DNA of 64,000 nucleotides, from positions 1 to 64,000 of the forward strand of contig NZ_AGFG01000058.1 of assembly GCF_000226255.1 (NCBI RefSeq), written 5' to 3'. Below, piece by piece: positions 16,583-24,494 of the stretch. Made by a program: the position numbers and the translations under genes. This DNA is from Desulfovibrio sp. A2 (GTDB taxonomy: Bacteria; Desulfobacterota; Desulfovibrionia; Desulfovibrionales; Desulfovibrionaceae). Numbering within the stretch: the first letter of the stretch is position 1; each line of letters begins with the position of its first letter. The notes below the pieces were generated by a model. The model was not told where the DNA came from. It made no database searches and saw only the letters and a program-made list of their open reading frames with translations.

Positions 16583-16688
16583 GCAGGCCCCGCGTCACGT
16601 CGCGGAACGTGGAAAATGACGGCGGCGCGTTCCGGAAGGGGCGCGCCGTTCCTGCGTCGTGCGAGGTGAGGGGGCGGGAACCCTAACC

Positions 16689-17663
16689 CTACGCGTAGCG
16701 GGCGCGCACGGCCCGAAACAGTTCGGGCATGCGGTCGTACTGGTGCACCATGACGGCGGGCAGGCCCGCGTCGTTCAGGATGTCGCCGTGGGCATCGGCG
16801 GCGGGCTGGGTGGCCTTGTAGCCCAGGGTCAGGATGGGCCCGGCGTTGTCGTGCAGGGTGACCTTGGGCAGGTGGCCGCCGTGCAGCAGGTGGTTGTGCA
16901 CGCCCTGGTCGTACCCGGCCATGCCGGTGGGCGGCGGGGGCGTGCCGTCCGGTACTGGCGGGGGCGGCGCGGGGGAGAACGGCAGCAGCAGCCCGGTCAG
17001 CCGCTCCAGATAGTCCAGCATGGCCGCGTGACCGCCCACCGTGGTGCCGGAGCACGAGATGCGCTGCCCGGCCAGCGCCCGCCACGCCGCCTCGCCCAGG
17101 TGGCCGGTGGTCCAGCGGGTCATGTACGGGCAGGTGCCGATGGTCATGCGGGCGTCTTCCAGAGTGACGTTGAGCCCTTCTGCCCACGGAAAGGAGAACG
17201 GGTCGCGCTGGAAGATCACGTCGCGCACGTCGCTGATCAGGATGCGCGCATACGGGCGCGGTGCCTGCCGCAGCAGATCCAGGTACAGGAAATAGCGCAG
17301 CGCGTTGTAAGGCAGGTGGGCCAACGCGGGCGGCCGCTCGAAGGGCAGGATGTCCGCGCCCATGTCGGCCATGCGGCCGGTGTCGCGGGTGGTGGGCGAG
17401 GCGAACAGCACGCACCGCCCCGCGAAGCCGGTGCCCCGCAGGGACGCGAGAAACGGGCGCACGTCGCCCGCGTGGTATCCGGCGGCAAGGCCCATGACCA
17501 ACGTGGATTCGGGCGTGGATTCGGGCGTTGATTCGGGCGCGCCATCGGGCAGGGGACCGGGCGCGTTGCGGGAGGATGCGTTGCGCGCGGGCGCGTCTTC
17601 CGGCCCGGCGGAGGGGGCGTCCGGCAAGGCGTGGGGGATTTCGGGGGCGAGGGGCGTGGTCAC
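16689..17663 (-). CDS. putative nucleotide-sugar transferase-like protein (DxRDV motif)
   Basis: About 324 residues. The body contains YARILISDVRDVIFQRDPF, resembling the metal-binding D-x-R-D signature of GT-A enzymes that act on capsule or cell-surface glycans, followed by CSGTTVGG, YDQGVHNHLL and LTLGYKA. The N-terminal about 55 residues are low complexity with an ESTP repeat coded by a 12-bp unit (17509-17545). The start is uncertain: GTG 17663 is used because earlier codons run into the next gene, while an ATG at 17495 (MGLAAGYHAGD) would begin right at the folded domain. Function is inferred from one motif and from the neighbouring glycosyltransferase; the substrate is unknown. Confidence 0.65.
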   Translation of the reverse strand: MTTPLAPEIPHALPDAPSAGPEDAPARNASSRNAPGPLPDGAPESTPESTPESTLVMGLAAGYHAGDVRPFLASLRGTGFAGRCVLFASPTTRDTGRMADMGADILPFERPPALAHLPYNALRYFLYLDLLRQAPRPYARILISDVRDVIFQRDPFSFPWAEGLNVTLEDARMTIGTCPYMTRWTTGHLGEAAWRALAGQRISCSGTTVGGHAAMLDYLERLTGLLLPFSPAPPPPVPDGTPPPPTGMAGYDQGVHNHLLHGGHLPKVTLHDNAGPILTLGYKATQPAADAHGDILNDAGLPAVMVHQYDRMPELFRAVRARYA

Positions 17664-17752
17664 GCCACAGGCTTGCCCCGCGCAGCGCCAAATTGCAAGC
17701 GCGGCGCGGGGAGGGCGACGGCGTGCGGGGGGGGGGATCCGTCCGCGCCCGC

Positions 17753-19975
17753 CTACACAGGCACGGCCACGATGCCGGTGATGTCGTTCTCGTAGTCGCC
17801 GGAATTCTTGTATTCGCGGTACCCGCACGAGGGGGCCGCACCCAGTGCATGGCGCCGTCCCAGCATGTCGTGGATGCAACTGACCCCGGTGGGATCATCC
17901 GTGAGGGCCTGCGGCGGCAGGGGCAGCATGTGGCCGGGCAGAATGTCCGGGCTGGTGGAGGACACCACCGTGCCGCCCGCGTCCACGTACAGGCCAAAGG
18001 CCCCGCGCATGGGGGCCTGTGCCGCGTCGCGGGGCAGGGCGTCCGCCAGCATGGCCTCGAACTGCGGCCCGGAATCGAACACGATGCCGATGCCACCCAC
18101 CGTGGTGCGCTCGTCCGCCGGGTGCATCACAGCCGCGTTGTAGATGTAGGTGGGCCGCCCGCCGTACAGGTCGGACGGGGCAAAGGGCGACACCCGGTAT
18201 TCCTGCTGGTTGCGGATGGATTGCACGGTCTGGCGCACGAAGTCGCACCCCGAAAGGTCGCGGACAACGCAGCCCTCGTTTTCCGGGTTGGAGACGGCCA
18301 CCACCACCCCTGCGGCGTTGTACACGCACAGGTCGTGGTACACCGTGTACAGGCCGTGGATGTAGCGCAGTATTTCCGTCATGCCGCGCCGGGCCGCCTC
18401 GGGCGGCATGGCCCGGCCGTGGCCCGCGGCAGCCAGCACCTGGCGGAAGGCGGGCGTCAGCGCCCACCAGCGGCAGTCGTTGGCCCGCTCGTACAGGTTG
18501 CGGTCCATGATGTCGCAGGCCAGCGCGGCCTTGAAGCGCAAGTCGCTGAGCAGGGCCGAGGAAACCGTGGCGTACAAGTCGTCGATGGACTTGACGAACA
18601 TGTCCTTGGTCTTGTGGCCGATCTTGCGGATCTCGTCGAGCACCGGCAGGAATTCCTGGGCATTGCGTTTAACCGCGATGATCTGGCCGTTGATGACCAC
18701 AAGGCCGAGATCCTGGTTCACGTCCTCGGACGTGGCGGCGATGTCCAGCAGGTCGTCCGAGAAGATGCACGAAGGCTCGGCGTTGTCGTTTCCTTTCGGT
18801 CCGATCCCGTTACCACCTGACTCCTGCCTGTCGCCCTCCCTGTCGGGGGCCGGGTGCAGCCCTTGGGCCATCCGGGCAAGATTCGCGCCGTCGCCGGTGC
18901 AACCGTTCTCTCCGTCACAGGCAAAGGCGGCGTGCGGCGGAGTGGCCGCGCAGCCGCGCCAGCCCAGCCCCAGATACCCCTGGTAGCCGTTGGTGGGGGC
19001 GCTGAAGGCCAGGTATTCCTCGCTGCCGCTGCCCAGGGATGTCAGCGCGCCGGGAGCCCGGTTGCCCAGGCACGAGCCCACCCGGAAATCGCCGGGCGCG
19101 CTTGACGCGATGACCGTGCCCGCCTCGTCGGTGAGACAGAGCACCACGTCTTGCCGGCCGTTGACCAGCTTGCGGAAGATGCCCTCCATTTCGTCCTCGA
19201 AGCGGAAGCACAGGCACAGCACCCCCAGCGGGCGGCCCGTTTCCGGGTGCAGGATGCGGTGCGAGAAGATGTGGGCCACGGGCCTGCCGGGGCGCAGGTC
19301 GGACGGGCGGAAGGTTTCCAGGTAGCCGTTGGCGGCCAGGGTTGCGGCCACCAGCGGGTCTGCCGAGGCGCGCACCGGGGTGGCCTCGTCAAGCTGGGCG
19401 CGCACCCGGCCGTGCGTGTCGAGCACGAGGATTTCGTCGTAGACGGTGTACTTGGCGCGGTAGTCGCGCAGTCGGCGGCGCACGGCGGCGCAGGCGTCGT
19501 CCCCGGTGGCGGAGGTCATGAGGGGCATGTCGGGCGGGGGGACTGCGGGGGAGGGAGGGGGCGCGTGCTCGTCATTCCCCATGCCCGTCGCGCAGGTGTC
19601 GGCATCGCCGTCGCTGGCGGCCAGAAAATCCACCAGCACCCCGTCGGTGGCCAGAAACCCCACGTCCGCCGTGCGCTCGAACAGGTTGCGCACCACGATG
19701 TCCACGGCAACCTGGGCCATGGCCCCCAGTTCCAGCGCCACCTTGCGGGTATTTTCGCGGGCCAGGCTGTCGATGAGCCGTTCCTGCAATTCCTGGAATT
19801 TGCGCTGGGCCTGATCCATGGAATCCAGCAGGGTGGCGGCCACGGAAAGGCTGTTGATCTTGCCGGTCAGGGAGACGCGGGTCCACCATTTGGACAGTGA
19901 ACTCAGCGAACTGCGGTATTCGCCTATGCCGGGCATGTGGTGCAGGTACCTTCGCAACTCCACGTCTATGCTCAT
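17753..19975 (-). CDS. soluble sensor with two tandem Cache/PAS-like modules, no output domain
   Basis: 740 residues without signal peptide or membrane segment. Two halves resemble each other: RNLFERTADVGF pairs with DRNLYERANDCRW, KYTVYDEILVLDTHGRV with LYTVYHDLCVYNAAGVV, and ETFRPSDLRPGRP with SPFAPSDLYGGRP, each ending in a strand plus acidic helix (FRFEDEMEGIF, VFDSGPQFEAML). This is the pattern of Cache-type ligand-binding modules, here in a cytoplasmic protein. There is no HAMP, kinase, GGDEF or chemoreceptor signalling region. An N-terminal helical stretch (residues 20-75) and a central QEFLPVLDEIRKIGHKTKDM helix could be dimerisation or partner surfaces. No ribosome site is obvious at 19975. 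Ligand and partner are unknown. Confidence 0.6.
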   Translation of the reverse strand: MSIDVELRRYLHHMPGIGEYRSSLSSLSKWWTRVSLTGKINSLSVAATLLDSMDQAQRKFQELQERLIDSLARENTRKVALELGAMAQVAVDIVVRNLFERTADVGFLATDGVLVDFLAASDGDADTCATGMGNDEHAPPPSPAVPPPDMPLMTSATGDDACAAVRRRLRDYRAKYTVYDEILVLDTHGRVRAQLDEATPVRASADPLVAATLAANGYLETFRPSDLRPGRPVAHIFSHRILHPETGRPLGVLCLCFRFEDEMEGIFRKLVNGRQDVVLCLTDEAGTVIASSAPGDFRVGSCLGNRAPGALTSLGSGSEEYLAFSAPTNGYQGYLGLGWRGCAATPPHAAFACDGENGCTGDGANLARMAQGLHPAPDREGDRQESGGNGIGPKGNDNAEPSCIFSDDLLDIAATSEDVNQDLGLVVINGQIIAVKRNAQEFLPVLDEIRKIGHKTKDMFVKSIDDLYATVSSALLSDLRFKAALACDIMDRNLYERANDCRWWALTPAFRQVLAAAGHGRAMPPEAARRGMTEILRYIHGLYTVYHDLCVYNAAGVVVAVSNPENEGCVVRDLSGCDFVRQTVQSIRNQQEYRVSPFAPSDLYGGRPTYIYNAAVMHPADERTTVGGIGIVFDSGPQFEAMLADALPRDAAQAPMRGAFGLYVDAGGTVVSSTSPDILPGHMLPLPPQALTDDPTGVSCIHDMLGRRHALGAAPSCGYREYKNSGDYENDITGIVAVPV

Positions 19976-20155
19976 GTTTTTGTCCCGCTGGTGTTGTTTT
20001 TACGAGAACGCAAAAAAAACGGGCGATAATTCTAGCGTCATATCTCTTGTATTGCCATGATTGTAAATATCATTATTCCCTTGGCCGCTGCCAGATTGCA
20101 GTGTGCACTCGAACAATGCGGTGGAATCACATGACTTTCCTGAAACCGGAAAATG
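19976..20155. other. AT-rich upstream region of the tandem sensor gene
   Basis: More AT-rich than its surroundings and probably holds the minus-strand promoter of the sensor gene. No clear hexamer pair could be assigned. Confidence 0.4.
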
Positions 20156-20184
20156 TAAAAAAACCCCCAGCCGGGCCTGGGGGT
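20156..20184 (-). terminator. rho-independent terminator of nikABCDE
   Basis: 8-bp stem ACCCCCAG / CTGGGGGT (20163-20170 with 20177-20184), 6-nt loop and a T7 run on the minus strand. It lies 134 bp after the nikE stop. Confidence 0.9.
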
Positions 20185-20317
20185 GGGATGAAGACGGGTA
20201 GGGCTGCCGGTTCGTGGGGTGGGGAGGCCCGTGGGCGCGCACGGGGAATCGTCGCAAGGAGGCGCGCGTCGCCCGGCCGCCCGGCCGCGTGGTAGCGGCG
20301 GGCGGCGAAAGGCCCCG

Positions 20318-21220
20318 TTACAGCGGCGCGTCAGCCGGCATGGCGGGCATGGCGGGCAGGATGGCCGCGCGCAAGGCATCGAAGGCGGCCTGGTGGGGGG
20401 CCTGCCGCGCGCAGGCATGACCCTGGGCGTGCATGTCCACCGGGGCCACGCGGCCCTCCGTGAGCACGGCGGCCTCGTCGCAAAACAGCGGGATGAGGCG
20501 CACGTCGTGCGTCACGAACAGGTAGGCGGTACCGGTGGCGCGGCGCAGTTCGGTCAGCAGGTCCAGGATGCGGGCCTGCACCAGCATGTCCAGGCTGCTC
20601 AGGGCTTCGTCCAGCAGGATCAGCCGGGGCCGGGGGGCCAGCGCGCGGGCTATGCACACCCGTTGCAGTTGCCCGCCGCTCAGGCGGTGGGGCAGCCGGT
20701 CCAGCAGGGCCGGGGAAAGGCGCACCTGCTCCAGCAGTTCACCTGCGCGGGCGCGGCGCTGGCGGCGGTCGAGCGTGGTGAAGTTTTCCAGCGGCTCGCC
20801 GATGATGCGCTCCACGGTCAGGCGCGGGTTCACCGCGTTCACCGAATTCTGGAAGACCACCTGCACGTGGCGGCGGTCCTTGCCGAGTCCGTGGCGGGTA
20901 TCGCGCCCCCAGGCACGCCCCATGAAGCGCACCTCGCCGCCGTCGGGCCGTTCCAGACCCAGGGCGATGCGGCACAGGGTGCTCTTGCCCGCGCCGCTGG
21001 GGCCCACAACGCCGGTGCACCCGCCTTCGCGCACGGTCAGGTCCACGCCGCGCAGTACCTCGCGCACCTGGCGCGGGGCAAACCACCCGCCGGTGCGATA
21101 GCTGCGGGTTACGCCCCGCAGTTCCAGCAGGGACGGGGCGTCGTTGCCGCCGGTTACGCCGGGGCGGTTGGGGAGCACGGGATGGGCGGTGTCGGCGGGA
21201 TGCATGGCGGTGTCCTTCAT
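20318..21220 (-). CDS. nikE: nickel ABC transporter ATPase NikE-type
   Basis: 300-residue ATPase of the DppF/NikE group, paired with NikD to drive nickel import. Walker A is GPSGAGKST (about residue 94), the Q-loop VVFQNS, the signature LSGGQLQR near 183, Walker B LILLDEALSSLD and the switch histidine FVTHD. The C-terminus is an unusual Ala/Met/Pro-rich tail (LPAMPAMPADAPL) coded by short repeats. The start at 21220 overlaps the nikD stop by 4 bases; an ATG at 21205 has the better ribosome site (AAGGA). It is the last gene of the nik operon, followed by a strong terminator. Confidence 0.9.
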   Translation of the reverse strand: MKDTAMHPADTAHPVLPNRPGVTGGNDAPSLLELRGVTRSYRTGGWFAPRQVREVLRGVDLTVREGGCTGVVGPSGAGKSTLCRIALGLERPDGGEVRFMGRAWGRDTRHGLGKDRRHVQVVFQNSVNAVNPRLTVERIIGEPLENFTTLDRRQRRARAGELLEQVRLSPALLDRLPHRLSGGQLQRVCIARALAPRPRLILLDEALSSLDMLVQARILDLLTELRRATGTAYLFVTHDVRLIPLFCDEAAVLTEGRVAPVDMHAQGHACARQAPHQAAFDALRAAILPAMPAMPADAPL

Positions 21221-22158
21221 GGGCGGCCTGCGGCGGCGGAAGCGAGGGCAGGATGCTGCTGCACGCTGCCGCCCTCTTGCAGCGGGTACTGGCCGTACAG
21301 CCGGTGATGCGCGGCCAGCAGGGCCTGGGTGTATGGGTGGCGGGGCGCGGCGAACAGGGCGCGCGCGTCGCCCTGCTCCACCACGCGGCCATGGCGCATG
21401 ACGGCCATGTGATCGGCCATGCGGGCCGCCACGCTGAGGTCATGGGTCACCAGCAGGATGGCCGTGTTCCGGGTGCGCCGCACCTGGTCCAGCAGGTCCA
21501 GCACGCGGGCCTGCGAGGGCAGGTCGAGGTCGGTGGTGGGCTCGTCGGCAATGAGCAGTTCCACGTCCAGCATCAGCGCCAGGGCGATCATCACCCGCTG
21601 GAGCATGCCGCCGCTCATCTGGAACGGGTAGTGACGCAGGATGGCGTCCGCATCGGCAAAGCCCACCTCGCGCAGGGCAGACAGCGCGGCCTTGCGCCAG
21701 CCGGTCCGGCTGCCGTTGGTGGCTGCGTCGGGTAGATGCGCGGTCAGGGTTTCCTGGAAATGCGCGGCGATGGTGAACACCGGGTCGAAGCAGCTGGCCG
21801 GGTTCTGCAGCACGTAGGCCGCGTTGCGCCCGCGCAACAGGCGCAGCCGTTCCGGCGGCGCGCCGTCCACGGCTTGCCCGACCACGCGGATGGAGCCCGC
21901 CGCCCGGACCACCCCTTCCGGCAGCATGCCCAGCAGGGCCATGCAGGTCAGCGACTTGCCGCAACCGCTGGGCCCCACCAGGCACACCACCTGGCCGCGC
22001 TCCACCGTCAGGTCCACGGGGCCGACCAGCGGGGGTGCCGCATCCGTGACGCCCGATCGTGGGACGGCGCGGCGCAATTCCAGCCCGCGCACGGCCAGCG
22101 CGGGGACGGTGACGGGAATCTCTGCGGTGGCGGGAACCTCTGGTGTCGTGCCGCTCAT
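21217..22158 (-). CDS. nikD: nickel ABC transporter ATPase NikD-type
   Basis: 313-residue ATPase of the DppD/NikD group. Motifs: Walker A GPSGCGKSLT (about residue 62), Q-loop VLQNPASCFDP, signature MSGGMLQRV, Walker B LLIADEPTTDLD and switch VTHDLSV. The C-terminal HPYTQALLAA segment is characteristic of oligopeptide/nickel importers. GAGGAGG lies 4-5 nt before ATG 22158, which overlaps the end of nikC by 4 bases (ATGA). Nickel specificity is inferred from the operon's NikA-like binding protein, since the ATPase alone cannot separate nickel from peptide transport. Confidence 0.92.
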   Translation of the reverse strand: MSGTTPEVPATAEIPVTVPALAVRGLELRRAVPRSGVTDAAPPLVGPVDLTVERGQVVCLVGPSGCGKSLTCMALLGMLPEGVVRAAGSIRVVGQAVDGAPPERLRLLRGRNAAYVLQNPASCFDPVFTIAAHFQETLTAHLPDAATNGSRTGWRKAALSALREVGFADADAILRHYPFQMSGGMLQRVMIALALMLDVELLIADEPTTDLDLPSQARVLDLLDQVRRTRNTAILLVTHDLSVAARMADHMAVMRHGRVVEQGDARALFAAPRHPYTQALLAAHHRLYGQYPLQEGGSVQQHPALASAAAGRP

Positions 22159-23201
22159 GCCGCCTCCTCGCGTGCGCCCGCGCCGATGCCGCCGAAGTCC
22201 GGCGCACCGGGCTCCGCATCCTCATGCTCTTCCATGCCGTCCATGCCGTCCATGCCGTCCAGACCATCTGGCCCGGCGGGGCCATGCGGCGCGCAGTCCG
22301 TCTCGCGCGCGGCGGCGGGGTCCAGCGCGTCGCGCAGGGCGTCGCCCAGCAGGTTGAAGGCCATCACCGTCACGAAGATCATCAGGCCGGGGTACAGCAA
22401 CAGTTCCGGGTGGGTGCCGATGTATTCGCGCGCGTCGCCGATCATCACCCCCCATTCCGGCGTCGGGGGGCGCACCCCAAGGCCCAGGAAGGACAGCCCG
22501 GAGACGTGCAGCAGCATGTGGCCCACGTCCAGCCCGGCCATGACCAGCATCTGGGCCAGCACCGGCGGCAGGATGTGCCGCAGCACCAGCCGCGCCGGGC
22601 GGGTGCCCGCCGCGCGCGCGGCCAGCACGTATTCGCGCTGCTTCAGCCCCAGAACCAGCCCGCGCGCGAACCGCGCGTACCAAGCCCAGTGGGTGCAGGC
22701 CACGGCGATGACCACGTTGGTCAGGCCCGAGCCCAGCAGCCCCACCAGGAACAGCGCAAGGATGAAGGTGGGAAAGGTCATGAACACGTCGCAGGCGCGC
22801 ATGAGCAGGCCGTCCACCCGGCCGCCCGCGTAGCCCGCCACGCAGCCCGCCGTCAGCCCCACGGCCACGATGCAGGTCAAGATGGCGGCCACGGCGAACA
22901 GCGAGACCCGCGTGCCATGGCACAGCCGGGCCAGCACGCTGCGGCCCAGGTGGTCGGTGCCCAGGGGTTCCTCCAGGCTGGGGGCCTCGAACTTGCGGGT
23001 GATGTCCACATCGTCGGGGGGGCGGGGAGAGAAGGCGGGCGCGAACACGGCCATGGTCAGGATGATGCACAGCAGGGCCAGCGCGGCCAGGGCCGTGGGC
23101 CGCGACAGCAACTGGCGCAGCAGGGCGCTGCCGGGGGGTGTGTCGAAAACGGCCGGGGGGGCCATGGAGGGCGTGTCGGCGGCGAGGGTTTCCGTACTCA
23201 T
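22155..23201 (-). CDS. nikC: nickel ABC transporter permease NikC-type
   Basis: 348-residue inner-membrane permease. It has an N-terminal helix (ALAALALLCIILTMAVFA), an extracytoplasmic LGTDHLGRSVLARL block typical of DppC/NikC, and four or five further helices. The EAA loop AARAAGTRPARLVLRHILPP contacts the ATPase. The C-terminal about 45 residues are an acidic, Gly/Met/Asp tail with GMDGMDGM coded by a 9-bp triplet repeat near 22232-22262, not a normal part of the family. ATG 23201 overlaps the nikB stop by 4 bases. Upstream in-frame sequence belongs to nikB in another frame and is not used. Confidence 0.92.
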   Translation of the reverse strand: MSTETLAADTPSMAPPAVFDTPPGSALLRQLLSRPTALAALALLCIILTMAVFAPAFSPRPPDDVDITRKFEAPSLEEPLGTDHLGRSVLARLCHGTRVSLFAVAAILTCIVAVGLTAGCVAGYAGGRVDGLLMRACDVFMTFPTFILALFLVGLLGSGLTNVVIAVACTHWAWYARFARGLVLGLKQREYVLAARAAGTRPARLVLRHILPPVLAQMLVMAGLDVGHMLLHVSGLSFLGLGVRPPTPEWGVMIGDAREYIGTHPELLLYPGLMIFVTVMAFNLLGDALRDALDPAAARETDCAPHGPAGPDGLDGMDGMDGMEEHEDAEPGAPDFGGIGAGAREEAA

Positions 23202-24139
23202 GCGCGGTCCTCCCCCAGGCGGATGCGCGGGTCTGCCCATGCGTACAGGATGTCCACGGCCAGGTTGCACAGCACGAAGATGGCCGTCATCAGCAGCATG
23301 AAGCACTGCAATATGGGGTAGTCGCGGTTGTACACGGCGGACACGGCATAGCGGCCCACGCCCGGCCAGGCGAAAACCGTTTCCACGATCACCGCGCCGC
23401 CCAGCAGTTCGCCCACGTGCATGCCGAGGGATGTCAGCACCGGGATCAGCGAGTTCTTGAACATGTGCCGCCACACCACGCCGCGTTCGGAAATGCCGCG
23501 TGCCCGTGCATACATGATGTGCCGGGCGTGCATGTTTTCCAGCAGGCTGGTGCGGATGAGTCGGGTGTTGATGCCCATGGACATCAGCGACAGGGTGACC
23601 GCGGGCAGCACCAGATGCTCGAAGCCGCCGCGCCCCAGCGCGGGCAGCCAGCCCAGCCTGACAGCGAACAGCCATACCAGCAGGAAGCCCAGCCAGAAGT
23701 TGGGCAAGGATACGCTGGTGTAGGACAGGGCGCGGGCCGCGTTGTCCAGCGGGCGGTCGCGGTGCAGGGCCGCGCCGACCCCCAGGGGCACGCTGACGGC
23801 CAGGGTGAGCAGCAGGGCCGCCCCGGCCAGTTGCAGGGTGGCGGGCAGGTAGTGCAGCACATCGCCCAGCACCGGGCGGCCGGTGACGTAGGAGTTGCCG
23901 AAGTCGCCGGTGACGGCGCGGGCCAGCCAGCGGGCGTACTGTTGCCACAGGGGCAGGTCCAGTTCCAGCATGCGGCGGGCGGTGGCCAGGGCCTCGTCGG
24001 TGGGGGGGATGCGCGACAGGCGCAGGTAGGCCATGGCCGGGTCGCCCTGGGCGTCGCGCAGCAGCAGGAAGACCACCACCGAGACCAGTAGCAGCAGGGG
24101 GATGAGCGCGGCGAGGCGTTTCAGGATGTAGGCGGGCAT
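23198..24139 (-). CDS. nikB: nickel ABC transporter permease NikB-type
   Basis: 313-residue permease of the DppB/NikB group: first helix LAALIPLLLLVSVVVFLLL, then the conserved GDFGNSYVTGRPV, PATLQLAGAALLL and the EAA loop YARARGISERGVVWRHMFKN. About six membrane spans are visible, as usual. It forms the channel with NikC. The gene begins 355 bp after nikA; that gap holds a nested palindrome (copy B), so processing or attenuation between the binding protein and the membrane genes is possible. Coupled by a 4-base overlap to nikC. Confidence 0.93.
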   Translation of the reverse strand: MPAYILKRLAALIPLLLLVSVVVFLLLRDAQGDPAMAYLRLSRIPPTDEALATARRMLELDLPLWQQYARWLARAVTGDFGNSYVTGRPVLGDVLHYLPATLQLAGAALLLTLAVSVPLGVGAALHRDRPLDNAARALSYTSVSLPNFWLGFLLVWLFAVRLGWLPALGRGGFEHLVLPAVTLSLMSMGINTRLIRTSLLENMHARHIMYARARGISERGVVWRHMFKNSLIPVLTSLGMHVGELLGGAVIVETVFAWPGVGRYAVSAVYNRDYPILQCFMLLMTAIFVLCNLAVDILYAWADPRIRLGEDRA

Positions 24140-24211
24140 GCGTGGTTTCCGGGGCTGGGGGGGGGGATGCCTCCGTCACGCGATCACGCAGCTTGCGGAA
24201 TCCGCCTTTTG

Positions 24212-24298
24212 GGGCCGGGCGGCGTTGGCGCTTGATTTTCACTGCTCACGTACGTCAGTACGCTCCGCGTGAAAATCGCGCGCCGCCTTGCCCGGCCT
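24212..24298. repeat. nested palindrome, copy B (GTAC core family)
   Basis: 87-bp element between nikA and nikB. Outer arms GGCCGGGCGGCG and CGCCGCC-TTG-CCCGGCC, inner arms GATTTTCAC / GTGAAAATC (perfect 9 bp), core GTAC-GTCA-GTACGCTCC. See copies at 7455 and 33671. Confidence 0.72.
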
Positions 24299-24494
24299 CA
24301 AAAATCGTAATTCCTTGCTTCGCGACCGCACCAGCCATCCGCGCCGGAAAGACCGGCGCGGAGTATAAGGAAGAAAGGCAGTTTTCCTCGGAAATATCAG
24401 GAAGACAAATATGGTGAAGGTTAAAGGCGCCGATGTATCCAAGCGGATGGAGCAAGGAGAAGGCGGCGCGTGGCCGCCCTCCCGCTTCTCGCTT

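Noticed and set aside
20080..20100. TTGGC...TTGCA as a sigma-54 promoter
   Set aside because: The spacing between the GG and GC elements is 15 instead of 12, and it points away from the sensor gene.
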